NCBI GenBank assembly: GCA_900544175.1
Contig: UQUN01000005.1
Location: 42,563-106,562, forward strand
Length of the DNA: 64,000 nt
Direction of reading: 5' to 3'
Source of the DNA: an uncultured Alistipes sp.
GTDB taxonomy: Bacteria > Bacteroidota > Bacteroidia > Bacteroidales > UBA932
Positions 1 to 8,809 of the stretch are shown here, in pieces (within the stretch, counting starts at the first letter, position 1; the number at the start of each line of letters is the position of its first letter). The notes below the pieces were generated by a model. That model made no database searches, had not been told where the DNA came from, and saw only the letters and a list, made by a program, of their open reading frames with translations. A program made the position numbers and the translations under genes.

Positions 1-1333
1 CCCCGTTGTCGAGATTGTACCCTATCGCAAACAGGACGTAGTCTCCGCCCGGCTCCGTCAGCACAAATGAGTCATAAGTGTAATTCTGCGTACCGGTCGA
101 GCCATACTGCTCGAGATACCTGAACACGGTCATTCCATAATTGGATGCATATGCCTCGATTACATTCTGCGCACTGCCCTGATACGTGTTATACCAGGCA
201 TCAGCGGTAACGACATCGTAAAAATATGCGGCGGACTGATTGGACGGAATAACCTCCACATCCACCTCCTGAGGCCCTATTGGATTGATGTTGAAAGTAA
301 ACTCAAGGTCCGGAACGACTTCCGGATCAGGAGTACGCACATCTTCCCGACTTACATCGGTCGTCATCATGCCATCCTCATATCCGAACACCAGAACAGT
401 GTAGTCATGTGACGGTACTATATTCTTCTCGTAAGTCATCGTCTCCTCACCTGTGCAAAGCGAGTTATCCGTCACAAGTCCGAGCAGGAAACGCTTCAGA
501 TCGGCGTCGGACAAGGCATCCACGGTTTCCTTGTCCTGGAGTATAATGGCATACTGATCCGAGTTCGAAGGAACGACTGACACCACTATCCTGGACTGGG
601 TCTTCTCGACAATACTTATGTCAAATGTATTGTCCGACACAGGAACATCCACGGACACGACCACGTGCTCCACTTCTGTAGTAATGCCGAGTGCGGCGTC
701 AATGCCTGCTCCCACAACGTGGAACTCAGCCTCCGCATATTCGGTTATGTCGTAATTCCTGTTCCTGTCCCCGGTCATTGCAAGCTCGGCATAGGCTGCT
801 GCCGCATCACCGTAATATTGCAGATATGAAGCCAGCATATCCTGCAACACCGCCTCCGGCTCATTGCCGGCATCCTCATACATGGACCCGGGAACCGGTT
901 CGAAATAGTAAGGCAACTCCTTGTCCGTAGGAGATGTCCTGACATTCAGCGTAAATCTGTCTGTCATTTCAGCCACAAGGTTGAGTTTGGGAATTTCTGA
1001 ATCCTGAGACAACAGCGTAACACTTATCTCCGCCCACTCAGACTCAACAGAGGCAGAGGTCGATACCGCCTTTACCTTAACTGTATACATGCTGTCCGGT
1101 ACCAGTCCGTCGAAAGTAACCGAAAGTTCCTCAGTACTGGCCTGATCTTCACCGAACTCGTAAGTATACATATCCGCATTCTCCACGGCTTCCCATGCCA
1201 CCGTGAACGAGGTGGACGTCGTGTCTGCAATACTAAGGACCGGCGTACTCAACACTATGCCTTCCTCATCGGTATTACACGATACAGCAGCTGCAAGGAG
1301 TGCCGCACACAATAAAATAGATCTTTGCTTCAT
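1..1333 (-). CDS. Fibronectin-like surface lipoprotein (3' end beyond window)
   Basis: The frame is open from the ATG at 1331-1333 to the window edge (at least 444 codons), so the C-terminus is missing. It starts MKQRSILLC, with a hydrophobic stretch ending in AAAVSC, a lipobox with Cys about residue 19, so export and lipid anchoring are expected. A fibronectin type III-like domain follows (about residues 30-105; pattern TSFTVAWE then YTVKVKA). Later segments repeat a motif of the type YTVLVFGYEDG. The next gene upstream (1360-2799) has the same architecture and phrases (SFTIVWE, YTVMVFGWN), so the two are tandem paralogues, 26 nt apart and probably co-transcribed. No catalytic motif is visible. 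Such Bacteroidales lipoproteins are usually surface or periplasmic and of unknown ligand. Confidence is high that it is coding and low on function. Confidence 0.85.
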   Translation of the reverse strand, partial: MKQRSILLCAALLAAAVSCNTDEEGIVLSTPVLSIADTTSTSFTVAWEAVENADMYTYEFGEDQASTEELSVTFDGLVPDSMYTVKVKAVSTSASVESEWAEISVTLLSQDSEIPKLNLVAEMTDRFTLNVRTSPTDKELPYYFEPVPGSMYEDAGNEPEAVLQDMLASYLQYYGDAAAAYAELAMTGDRNRNYDITEYAEAEFHVVGAGIDAALGITTEVEHVVVSVDVPVSDNTFDISIVEKTQSRIVVSVVPSNSDQYAIILQDKETVDALSDADLKRFLLGLVTDNSLCTGEETMTYEKNIVPSHDYTVLVFGYEDGMMTTDVSREDVRTPDPEVVPDLEFTFNINPIGPQEVDVEVIPSNQSAAYFYDVVTADAWYNTYQGSAQNVIEAYASNYGMTVFRYLEQYGSTGTQNYTYDSFVLTEPGGDYVLFAIGYNLDNG

Positions 1334-1359
1334 AGTGATTTATGTTAATGTTTTAGTAT

Positions 1360-2799
1360 TTATTCCGATGGAGTGGTCACCATCTCACCGTATGTCTGCG
1401 GGCTATAGAACTCGACTGTCTGAGAACTGTTGTCCATATCCACGCCCACAGCCATGAACATGTACGAGCTCTCAGGGTATATACCGTCGTTCCAGTCATC
1501 GAATACCTTGTCCGTAACTCCGGTAGCGGCAAACATATACGCATATTCATAAGTCGTGATCATCCCCATTGTCACATATTCGAGGTAGGCATCGATATCG
1601 GTACCGAACTCCTCGTAATCGTAGTCAGGCATGGGTATGACGATATACTGCGCCTCCAAGTCCGAGGGGGTGACTACAGCATGTATCTCCGTAGGTCCCT
1701 GCACCTCTATAAGCCAGTCGAACGTAAGGTCCGCACTGCTGGATGCCTTGTCGGTTCTAACCCTTACCGTATCGATGTCCGTACTGAGAGCGGTGTTCCA
1801 TCCGAACACCATCACCGTATAATCGGTGTCAGGATCCAGAGTACCCTCATTGTACCTCATATCCAGATAGCCGCTGTACACATGACCGTCATTGATGTAT
1901 TCGCTATAGGTATATTTCAGCAGGTCCTTCATGTCCTGCTCCGAATAGTCCTCCATGCTGCCTTCTATCATAAGCATCGACCATGGATCGTCATTGGAAG
2001 GATCCACACTGACAACAGCACTCGATACTCCCACATTAGACACGACAATGTCGAATGTAATGTCTGAAGGAGGAACCGGACCGGAGTAGAACATCGTATC
2101 CACAACCGGCGTGATACGGTTCAACGACTCGTCTATACCGGCAACCAGCATATAAGTGGACTGGTCATAGTTGTACGAGAAGAATGAATTGACAGTCCCG
2201 CTCTCGCCTATCATCTGCAGAACGCTCTCACCGAAGAAACTTATGTATCCGGCCAGTGCTGTCTCCCAGACATCCTCAGGATTGCCTCCGAAATCCTCCC
2301 ACTGCACATCAGTAAAAGCATCCCTGTAGAACAGCATATCAGGATCATCAGGAATGACAGTATAGTTCATTATCATCTTGTCCGGTTCGTCCACAAGCTC
2401 GAAAGTAAAGCCGTTGCCAGAAGTCGCAGCACCAGGAAGCTCCACTATGACCTCCGTCTCCGGAGAAGCCAGGAACAGACTCGCATCCGGAGATGGCAGA
2501 GAAGCCACATACACCGTATAGGCATTACCGGCCTCAAGTCCGCCAAATGACAATAACGTATCCTCGACAGTTCCTGTCTCACCGGACCATCCGCATCTGT
2601 AGGAATACGATGCAGCACCGGTCACCTCCTCCCATACAATAGTAAAGGAAGCTGCATCCAGACTCTGTACTTCAACTACAGGTGACGGCAGGGGGACCTT
2701 GTCCACTATATCCTCTCCGCTATCAACGGAACAGGATACCACAATCGACACAGCCGCAACAAGCACGACTGCTCTCAATAATATAAACGGTTTCTTCAT
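1360..2799 (-). CDS. Fibronectin-like surface lipoprotein, tandem paralogue
   Basis: A 479-residue protein with an N-terminal signal (MKKPFILLRAVVLVAAVSIVVSC); the lipobox Cys is residue 23. A fibronectin type III-like domain spans about residues 38-118 (SFTIVWEEVTGA, then YTVYVASLPSP). Three further blocks of about 110 residues follow, each ending in a phrase such as YMLVAGIDE, YTVMVFGWN or YMFMAVGVDMD, so the protein looks like a string of related beta-sandwich units. The acidic, Tyr- and Asp-rich composition fits an extracellular protein. It lies just upstream of a paralogue (1-1333) and is preceded by its own promoter box and the terminator of the regulator gene. No enzyme motif is seen; a binding or adhesin role is only an inference. 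Confidence 0.85.
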   Translation of the reverse strand: MKKPFILLRAVVLVAAVSIVVSCSVDSGEDIVDKVPLPSPVVEVQSLDAASFTIVWEEVTGAASYSYRCGWSGETGTVEDTLLSFGGLEAGNAYTVYVASLPSPDASLFLASPETEVIVELPGAATSGNGFTFELVDEPDKMIMNYTVIPDDPDMLFYRDAFTDVQWEDFGGNPEDVWETALAGYISFFGESVLQMIGESGTVNSFFSYNYDQSTYMLVAGIDESLNRITPVVDTMFYSGPVPPSDITFDIVVSNVGVSSAVVSVDPSNDDPWSMLMIEGSMEDYSEQDMKDLLKYTYSEYINDGHVYSGYLDMRYNEGTLDPDTDYTVMVFGWNTALSTDIDTVRVRTDKASSSADLTFDWLIEVQGPTEIHAVVTPSDLEAQYIVIPMPDYDYEEFGTDIDAYLEYVTMGMITTYEYAYMFAATGVTDKVFDDWNDGIYPESSYMFMAVGVDMDNSSQTVEFYSPQTYGEMVTTPSE

Positions 2800-2820
2800 A
2801 TATGATTTGTATTAGTTCTA

Positions 2821-2828
2821 CAAATATA
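2821..2828 (-). promoter_or_regulatory. -7 box TATATTTG for the lipoprotein pair
   Basis: On the minus strand the octamer TATATTTG matches the Bacteroidota TAnnTTTG -7 element. It lies 21 nt upstream of the ATG at 2799 and directly after the hairpin ending the upstream gene. No clean TTTG -33 element is seen. Confidence 0.55.
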
Positions 2829-2830
2829 CG

Positions 2831-2857
2831 AAAAACGCTTCTGTGATTTCAGAAGCG
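2831..2857 (-). terminator. Intrinsic terminator after the TPR/AraC gene
   Basis: CGCTTCTG (2836-2843) pairs with CAGAAGCG (2850-2857), leaving a 6-nt loop. On the minus strand the stem is followed by five T (2831-2835). It lies just beyond the in-frame C-terminus expected for the AraC-type gene, consistent with that gene once ending at 2872. Confidence 0.7.
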
Positions 2858-2936
2858 CCCGAATGCTATTTTTAACGAGTTCGACAATTTGTCGAATTTG
2901 AAAGACGCCTCACTTCCTCCCTGTATTTGGCCGGCG

Positions 2937-4649
2937 TCATGCCCACTTTCTTCGAAAAAACGTATAGAACGTTGTAAGAGAGCTGAAACCGAGATCCAGG
3001 CTCAAAGCCTTCAACGGAATCTCGTTCCCAGGATCCGAAAGCACCTCAAGGGCTTCCTCTATCCGGTACGAATTGATATAATGGATAAATGACATCCCTG
3101 TCTTCTCGTTGATAACCTGAGACAGGTAGGTCCTGTTGGTGCCGAGCATGGCTGCGACCCTGTCCCGCGTAAGACTCTTTTCCCTGTAGACCTTGTCCTT
3201 CTTCATCAGTACCTCAAGTCTGTCAAGCAGGTCTTCCACTTTGTCAGAAGTTACTGTCGGCGTATCCTGATGGCTGCTCCGGAGCCTCTCCTCAAGTGCC
3301 TCGATCTTACGGTTCATGGCCTTCTCCTTGTCAAGGGCATCCTTGTACTGACGGACTATCCTGGCACACATCCTGTTCTTATGCCTGTACATTATATAGG
3401 TCATACCAAGAACCGCAAGTATAAGCAGAATGACGAACACAGCTGTCAGAAGCGCCTTGTCCTTGCGCACTATAGTCAAGGTATGCTGCTGAATCTCACG
3501 CGCATGCTTCTCCTGTTCGTATTTGCGGGCAAGTTCGTTCAGAGTCCGTTCCCTTTGTATATCGAGAACCTCCTGTGAGTTGACATGATACAGTCTGTAC
3601 ATCTCCAAAGCCTTTCCGTACATGCCCATGCGGTCGTAGGCATCCGACAGGCCAAGATAGAGACGGTACTTGAATATCCTGTTGTCTGTGGAGTCAGACA
3701 GCCGCACACCCTTGTCCAGGATGCCTACAGCCTCCATGTAGCGTCCGGCATCCACAAGAAAAGAACCGTAGGACAGGTACATTGAGATAGTCGTAGAGGA
3801 CGAGGCATCCCCTGCTGCCCCCATAGCTTTCAGATAATAGGTCTCCGCCTCCCTGTCCATTCCCATGTCGTGAAGTATGTCACCGTAGAGAGCATATACC
3901 CCTGCCTGATCCGAATAATGCACAGCCAGCTGCACCGCCTCTTTTCCGTACTTGTACGCACTGTCCAGGTCTCCCTTGAGATAAAACATCATCGCAGAAG
4001 TGCTGGAGCCCGTGAATATAAGATACTTGTTTTCTGAAGTACGGCCATAGCGGTATATCTCGCGGGCAATCGAAAGTCCGGATGTGTCCTGACGCAGATT
4101 GTATGTATAGACCAGATTCGAGCCAAGAACCCCATAGTGATAGTAGGAATTCCGTTCCTCGGCCAGCTGCATGCCCTCCAGCAGGTACTCCATAGCCCTC
4201 TCGTAATTCATGTCCTTGACTATCGAATAGATGGCCAGTCCGTTGAAGGCAGCATAGGCTGCAGTAACGCGGCTCTCCGCATCACGCGGTCTCTCCGCAC
4301 CGTTCCAGATACCGATACTCTCATTAAGATAGTGGTATGCCGAATCATATTCGTCCATCGCCAGAAACGCCTGCCCCACATAACTGTCGGCCAGCATACG
4401 GAGCGACATGTCCTCACAGGCAGAAGACGAGTCCCTGAGGACATACGCATATTCCAAAGCAGCAGGATAGTCTCCAGCCTGTATGGAACGCAGATACCCG
4501 TCAGCAAGTTCCTCTACTGTCAACCGGCCGTCCGTGCCGGCATACAGGCATACAGAAAACGCACGCGGGGTGAGGGCACACAGAATAAAAGCCAGAAGCG
4601 CAGTCCTAAGCAAGCGTCCCTGCGAACCGGTTGATACGCTCCTGTGCAT
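2937..4649 (-). CDS. TPR-membrane-AraC transcriptional regulator, C-terminus frameshifted
   Basis: Predicted 570 residues: signal or anchor (LLRTALLAFILCALTPRAFS), TPR-like helical repeats over about residues 45-350, a transmembrane helix (LLTAVFVILLILAVLGMTYIMY), a coiled coil, then an AraC-type helix-turn-helix (from about residue 490; RVAAMLGTNRTYLSQVIN). Bacteroidota regulators of this build sense something in the periplasm or membrane and bind DNA in the cytoplasm. The frame ends early at FYTFFRRKWA. Adding one T to the six-T run (A run at 2955-2960) gives FYTFFSKKVGMTPAKYREE, the usual AraC ending, and a stop at 2872. So either the gene carries a one-base deletion or the assembly does. 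The ATG at 4649 overlaps clpX by 44 nt; a TTG at 4613 would start directly on the signal peptide and overlap by 8 nt. Confidence 0.85.
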   Translation of the reverse strand: MHRSVSTGSQGRLLRTALLAFILCALTPRAFSVCLYAGTDGRLTVEELADGYLRSIQAGDYPAALEYAYVLRDSSSACEDMSLRMLADSYVGQAFLAMDEYDSAYHYLNESIGIWNGAERPRDAESRVTAAYAAFNGLAIYSIVKDMNYERAMEYLLEGMQLAEERNSYYHYGVLGSNLVYTYNLRQDTSGLSIAREIYRYGRTSENKYLIFTGSSTSAMMFYLKGDLDSAYKYGKEAVQLAVHYSDQAGVYALYGDILHDMGMDREAETYYLKAMGAAGDASSSTTISMYLSYGSFLVDAGRYMEAVGILDKGVRLSDSTDNRIFKYRLYLGLSDAYDRMGMYGKALEMYRLYHVNSQEVLDIQRERTLNELARKYEQEKHAREIQQHTLTIVRKDKALLTAVFVILLILAVLGMTYIMYRHKNRMCARIVRQYKDALDKEKAMNRKIEALEERLRSSHQDTPTVTSDKVEDLLDRLEVLMKKDKVYREKSLTRDRVAAMLGTNRTYLSQVINEKTGMSFIHYINSYRIEEALEVLSDPGNEIPLKALSLDLGFSSLTTFYTFFRRKWA

Positions 4650-5925
4650 AAGGCAATGTAATCCTGAATGTTTTCTTCCCGCTACCCGGCAGCTCGTACA
4701 TAGGATCCATCATGACTGCCTCGCAGATGGAACGAAGGCCACGGGCGCCAAGTCTGTATTTCAATGCCGTATCTACAACAAGATCCAGAACCTCCTCATC
4801 TATGAGCAGCTTTACTCCGTCCAATTCGAAAAGATGCACGTACTGACGGACAAGCGCATTCTTAGGTTCAGTGAGTATCCTGCGAAGGGCATCCCTGTCA
4901 AGCGGATTGAGATAAGTCACTATAGGCAGACGTCCCACTATTTCCGGAATAAGGCCATACGCCCTCAGATCCTGTGGAGCTATGTATCTCAACAGGTTGT
5001 CCATATCTATGGAACTCTTCCTGTCACGTGCGCCGTATCCTACGACTCTGGTGTTCAGACGCTGGGCGATCTTCTTCTCTATCCCTTCGAAAGCACCTCC
5101 GCAGATGAAGAGAATGTTGGTCGTGTTGACCGGTATCATCTTCTGTTCGGGATGCTTGCGTCCTCCTGCCGGCGGCACGTTCACGATACTGCCTTCCAAG
5201 AGCTTGAGCATGGCCTGCTGCACACCCTCCCCGGATACATCACGGGTAATGGAAGGATTGTCGCTCTTGCGGGCGATCTTGTCTATCTCATCAATAAATA
5301 CTATGCCTCTCTCGGCTCTGGCCACATCATAGTCAGCAGCCTGCAGCAGACGGGACAGTATACTCTCGACATCTTCCCCGACATATCCCGCTTCAGTGAG
5401 CACCGTAGCGTCCACTATGGCGAAAGGGACATTGAGCATACGGGCTATAGTCCTGGCGAGCAATGTTTTTCCTGTACCGGTAGGACCTACCAGAAGGATA
5501 TTGGACTTTTCCAGTTCAAGTGCGGCAAGAGCTGACTTCTCGTTGTCCAGAACCTTGTCCGCCTCCGGCTTGTTCTCCACTGCCCCGGCAGCCGCATTCC
5601 TGAACGCCTCCCCTATCCTCTTGTAATGATTGTATACGGCCACAGCCAGGGATTTCTTGGCATCGTCCTGCCCTATGACATACTGGTCCAGGAAAGCCTT
5701 GATCTGAATGGGCGTGACGTCAAGGGACTCGCACTTTCCCGTGTCGCCTACCGGTGCCTTGTGATTGTCAAGGACTTCGTCCCCGAAAATAGTCCTGACA
5801 TATTCCGCCACATTAATGGCACAGTCCACGCATATGGAACTTCCTCCTCCCTGCAGCAGCATCTCCACCTGATCGGATGTCCGGCCGCAGAAAGCACATT
5901 TATCAGTCTTCTTCCTGTCACTCAT
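4606..5925 (-). CDS. clpX: ATP-dependent Clp protease ATP-binding subunit ClpX
   Basis: 439 residues, normal for ClpX. The N-terminal zinc-binding domain has Cys10, Cys13, Cys32 and Cys35 (CAFC, CVDC). The AAA+ module has Walker A GPTGTGKT at 147-154, Walker B VFIDEIDK near 208-214 and the pore-loop segment GYVGEDVES. It unfolds tagged substrates and feeds them to ClpP in the cytoplasm. It lies 3 nt downstream of clpP in a tig-clpP-clpX operon, the common bacterial order. An acidic insertion of about 25 residues (around 113-137) sits between the ZBD linker and Walker A; such insertions are seen in other Bacteroidota ClpX proteins. Identification is secure. Confidence 0.98.
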   Translation of the reverse strand: MSDRKKTDKCAFCGRTSDQVEMLLQGGGSSICVDCAINVAEYVRTIFGDEVLDNHKAPVGDTGKCESLDVTPIQIKAFLDQYVIGQDDAKKSLAVAVYNHYKRIGEAFRNAAAGAVENKPEADKVLDNEKSALAALELEKSNILLVGPTGTGKTLLARTIARMLNVPFAIVDATVLTEAGYVGEDVESILSRLLQAADYDVARAERGIVFIDEIDKIARKSDNPSITRDVSGEGVQQAMLKLLEGSIVNVPPAGGRKHPEQKMIPVNTTNILFICGGAFEGIEKKIAQRLNTRVVGYGARDRKSSIDMDNLLRYIAPQDLRAYGLIPEIVGRLPIVTYLNPLDRDALRRILTEPKNALVRQYVHLFELDGVKLLIDEEVLDLVVDTALKYRLGARGLRSICEAVMMDPMYELPGSGKKTFRITLPYAQERINRFAGTLA

Positions 5926-5928
5926 AAT

Positions 5929-6606
5929 CTATTGTCTGGACGGTCTGGAAAGAATATTGTCCACCATACCGTACTTAACCGCCTCGGGAGCCGTCATCCA
6001 GTAATCCCGGTCGGCATCCTTCGTTATCCTGGCCTTGCTCTGACCAGTATGTTCGGATATTATGTCGTAAAGTTCGCTCTTCAGCTTCCTGATCTCCGCC
6101 GCCGCAATCTCTATGTCGGAGGCCTGACCTTCCGCCCCTCCCATGGGCTGATGTATAAGAACCCTTGAATGAGGCAGGACCGACCTCTTGCCCTTGGCGC
6201 CTGCTGTCAGCAGCACGGCTGCCATCGACGCTGCCATACCTGTACATATCGTCGCCACGTCCGGTGCCACAAGCTGCATCGTGTCGTATATGCCAAGCCC
6301 TGCATACACCATTCCTCCAGGGGAATTGATGTATATCTGAATGTCAGCCGACTGGTCGGTAGACTCCAGAAACAGCAGCTGGGCCTGGACGATATTGGCC
6401 ACGTCATTGTCTATCGCCACTCCGAGAAAAATGATGCGGTCCATCATCAGACGGGAGAACACATCCATGGAAGCTACATTGAGCTGCCTTTCTTCTATGA
6501 TAGTGGGATTGATGTAGCCGGAACACACCTTGGAATACGAGTCCAGACGGGCCGAACTGATTCCAAGGTGTCTCACCGCATATTTCTCAAATTCCGATAC
6601 TGCCAT
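5929..6606 (-). CDS. clpP: ATP-dependent Clp protease proteolytic subunit ClpP
   Basis: 225 residues. The catalytic triad is visible: Ser127 in GMAASMA, His152 in LIHQPMGG, and an Asp in the DADRDYW segment near residue 200. The oxyanion and strand motif INSPGG lies at 94-98. About 30 N-terminal residues precede the mature core and may be a propeptide. It forms the tetradecameric chamber used by ClpX. It follows tig by 10 nt and precedes clpX by 3 nt, so the three are one transcription unit from the promoter at 7976-8006. Confidence 0.98.
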   Translation of the reverse strand: MAVSEFEKYAVRHLGISSARLDSYSKVCSGYINPTIIEERQLNVASMDVFSRLMMDRIIFLGVAIDNDVANIVQAQLLFLESTDQSADIQIYINSPGGMVYAGLGIYDTMQLVAPDVATICTGMAASMAAVLLTAGAKGKRSVLPHSRVLIHQPMGGAEGQASDIEIAAAEIRKLKSELYDIISEHTGQSKARITKDADRDYWMTAPEAVKYGMVDNILSRPSRQ

Positions 6607-6616
6607 GCGAAGGATA

Positions 6617-7939
6617 TTACTGATTCATCTTGCGGAGTTCCTCGGAACTGATCTCCTTGTTGTCAAGGGTCACCGTCTTGCGTACAAAATCCAGGACTAC
6701 GTTCTCCTGAGCCTTCTCATACACCCTGCGGGACTGGTTCTCATCCTTGAGAATCGTACCGACATAGCTTTCAAGATGCTCGTCAGGCACATTGGGAAGA
6801 CCATACATAGCGAACTGGTAACGTGCCAGTCTGGCGGCCTGTGCCTTCACATCGTCCCTGGTGACCTCGAGCTTGTTGTCTGAAAGGATGCGCCCCTCCA
6901 CTGTCTGCCATTTGAAATCCTTGATGAACAGAGGAAAATCCTTCTCGATATCCTCTTTTGTGAACTTGCCCTCGTTAACCTGATACAGCCATCTCTTCAG
7001 GAAGTCCTCCGACACTTTCACATCGGCCTTGTTCAGAAGATACTCCTTGGCATCAAGCATGAAACGATAGTCGCTTTCCTGCTTGAACTCCTCTGCCATC
7101 CTCTCCGACACTGCCTTGTCAAACTCAGCCTCGTCATGCACTTTGTCAGGTCCGAAGAGAGCATCGTAGAGCTCCTTGCCGGGAACCGCATCCACATAGT
7201 TCTTCACTTCCTTTACCACTACATGCCATACGGGCTCCGTGGAGGCGAGATCCTCCTTCTTCATATGAAGCATGGCGGCTCTGTCTGCCTCGCTGGGGAA
7301 GGTCTTGACCACATCGACATCCATCTCATCACCGGCCTTCCTGCCGAGGAACTGCTCCTTGGCCTCTCCATCCAGGACTGACATCGCGATATAAGCACCT
7401 TCCACCTTCCTGTCGGCCTGGGACAGATCAGCGACGACGAAATCCCCGTCCTTCACCTCGGTGCAGTTCTCAAGCCGGGCATACTGCCTGTATATGTTCT
7501 TCTTGTATTCTTCCTTTTCCTTGTCATTCACAGGAACAGTATAATAGGGTATCCTGTCTTCGGATGAAACCGTCAGATCAAACTTGGGAGCCAGCGCCAG
7601 GTCGAAGGAAAACCCGAACTCCTCCCCTGTCTCATAATCGTTCTTTTTCTCCTCATCCTCGACAGGCAGAGGTTCGCCTATTATCGAGAGCTTGTTGTCC
7701 TCTATATATTTATTGAGCGAGTCAGAAACAAGCCCGTTGACCGCCTCCACCAGAGCCTGTCCTCCGTAAAGTCTCTCAATCAGGGACATGGGAGCCATGC
7801 CCTTTCTGAAACCGCGCAATTCGGCATTGCGGCGGAAACGGTTGAGAATCTTCTTTCTGCTGTCAGCATAATCATCTTTCACAAAATGGAATGACAGTCT
7901 TATAGTCAGTCCGTCATTTACTAATTCTTTTACTTCCAT
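6617..7939 (-). CDS. tig: Trigger factor (ribosome-associated chaperone and prolyl isomerase)
   Basis: The chosen start at 7937-7939 gives 440 residues (MEVKELVNDGLTIRL...). The frame stays open to 7978, but the extra 13 codons run into the promoter box, so that longer start is rejected. The N-terminal ribosome-binding domain carries the signature FRKGMAPMSLIERLYG, a divergent form of the GFRxGxxP tail-docking motif. The PPIase-like middle and helical C-terminal arms follow. It binds nascent chains at the ribosome exit tunnel. Being first in tig-clpP-clpX couples folding with degradation. The prolyl isomerase domain is divergent, as is usual in Bacteroidota; activity there is uncertain. Confidence 0.95.
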   Translation of the reverse strand: MEVKELVNDGLTIRLSFHFVKDDYADSRKKILNRFRRNAELRGFRKGMAPMSLIERLYGGQALVEAVNGLVSDSLNKYIEDNKLSIIGEPLPVEDEEKKNDYETGEEFGFSFDLALAPKFDLTVSSEDRIPYYTVPVNDKEKEEYKKNIYRQYARLENCTEVKDGDFVVADLSQADRKVEGAYIAMSVLDGEAKEQFLGRKAGDEMDVDVVKTFPSEADRAAMLHMKKEDLASTEPVWHVVVKEVKNYVDAVPGKELYDALFGPDKVHDEAEFDKAVSERMAEEFKQESDYRFMLDAKEYLLNKADVKVSEDFLKRWLYQVNEGKFTKEDIEKDFPLFIKDFKWQTVEGRILSDNKLEVTRDDVKAQAARLARYQFAMYGLPNVPDEHLESYVGTILKDENQSRRVYEKAQENVVLDFVRKTVTLDNKEISSEELRKMNQ

Positions 7940-7975
7940 ATCTATTGCAATATTATAGTCATTCCGACAAGTGCG

Positions 7976-8006
7976 CAAAAGTAAATAAAATCATTTATTT
8001 TACAAA
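7976..8006 (-). promoter_or_regulatory. Promoter of tig-clpP-clpX (TTTG-N19-TACTTTTG)
   Basis: On the minus strand, TTTG (8006-8003) is followed after 19 nt by TACTTTTG (7983-7976), a full match to the Bacteroidota -33/-7 consensus. It sits 36 nt upstream of the tig ATG at 7939. Confidence 0.8.
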
Positions 8007-8015
8007 AGAATGAGC

Positions 8016-8023
8016 TATATTTG
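8016..8023 (+). promoter_or_regulatory. -7 box TATATTTG for tpiA
   Basis: TATATTTG followed by C, 32 nt before the tpiA ATG. It is divergent to the tig promoter, and the two overlap within about 50 nt. Confidence 0.7.
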
Positions 8024-8055
8024 CCTATCACAAACAAAACAACAAATCCGTTTTT

Positions 8056-8808
8056 ATGAGAAAGAGAATCGTAGCAGGAAACTGGAAGATGAACACACTT
8101 CCATCCGAAGGAGCCGCACTGGCCCGGAATATAATAAATGCTATCGGGGAAGTCCCCTCCGACGTACAGCTCATACTCGCACCGCCGTTCACCCACCTTG
8201 ACCGCGTGTCAGGCATCATAGCGGACAGTCCTGTAGCCCTGTCGGCCCAGAACTGCGCCGACAAGGAGAAAGGAGCATACACCGGGGAGGTCTCAGCCGC
8301 CATGATCGCCGCCACCGGCTGCAGCTACGTCATACTCGGACACTCCGAAAGAAGAGAATACTATCATGAGACATCCGCGACCCTGAACGAGAAGATGCGC
8401 CTGGCTCTTGACAACGGCCTGAGTCCCATCTTCTGTGTAGGGGAAAAACTGGAAGAGAGAGAGGCCGGCAGACATCTCGGCATAGTGGAGGCACAGATAA
8501 AGGAAGTGCTGTTCAATCTCACTGCAGACCGGATGGCAAGGACTGTCGTGGCATACGAGCCGGTATGGGCCATAGGTACGGGCAAAACAGCCTCAGCAGA
8601 ACAGGCTCAGGAGATCCACGCATTCATACGCAGGATCATTGAAGACAGGTTCGGGAATCTTGCGGAAGACATCCCAATCCTGTACGGAGGAAGCTGCAAG
8701 CCGGCCAATGCCCGTGAGCTGTTCGCCATGAATGACATAGACGGAGGCCTGATAGGAGGTGCGTCACTCAGGGCCGAGGAGTTCATCGCCATCGCCAGAA
8801 GCTTCTAA
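8056..8808 (+). CDS. tpiA: Triose-phosphate isomerase
   Basis: 250 residues, standard size. It shows the N-terminal GNWKMN with substrate Lys, the catalytic His in LGHSERR, the Glu loop AYEPVWAIGTGKTAS (loop 6), and the phosphate grips GGSCKP and GGLIGGASL. It interconverts glyceraldehyde 3-phosphate and dihydroxyacetone phosphate in glycolysis and gluconeogenesis in the cytoplasm. prmA begins 1 nt after its stop (stop at 8806-8808, next ATG at 8810), so the two are translationally close and co-transcribed. Confidence 0.99.
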   Translation: MRKRIVAGNWKMNTLPSEGAALARNIINAIGEVPSDVQLILAPPFTHLDRVSGIIADSPVALSAQNCADKEKGAYTGEVSAAMIAATGCSYVILGHSERREYYHETSATLNEKMRLALDNGLSPIFCVGEKLEEREAGRHLGIVEAQIKEVLFNLTADRMARTVVAYEPVWAIGTGKTASAEQAQEIHAFIRRIIEDRFGNLAEDIPILYGGSCKPANARELFAMNDIDGGLIGGASLRAEEFIAIARSF

Positions 8809-8809
8809 G

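Noticed and set aside
7940..7978. Longer trigger factor start
   Set aside because: The extra codons lie over the -7 box TACTTTTG and do not match the family N-terminus.
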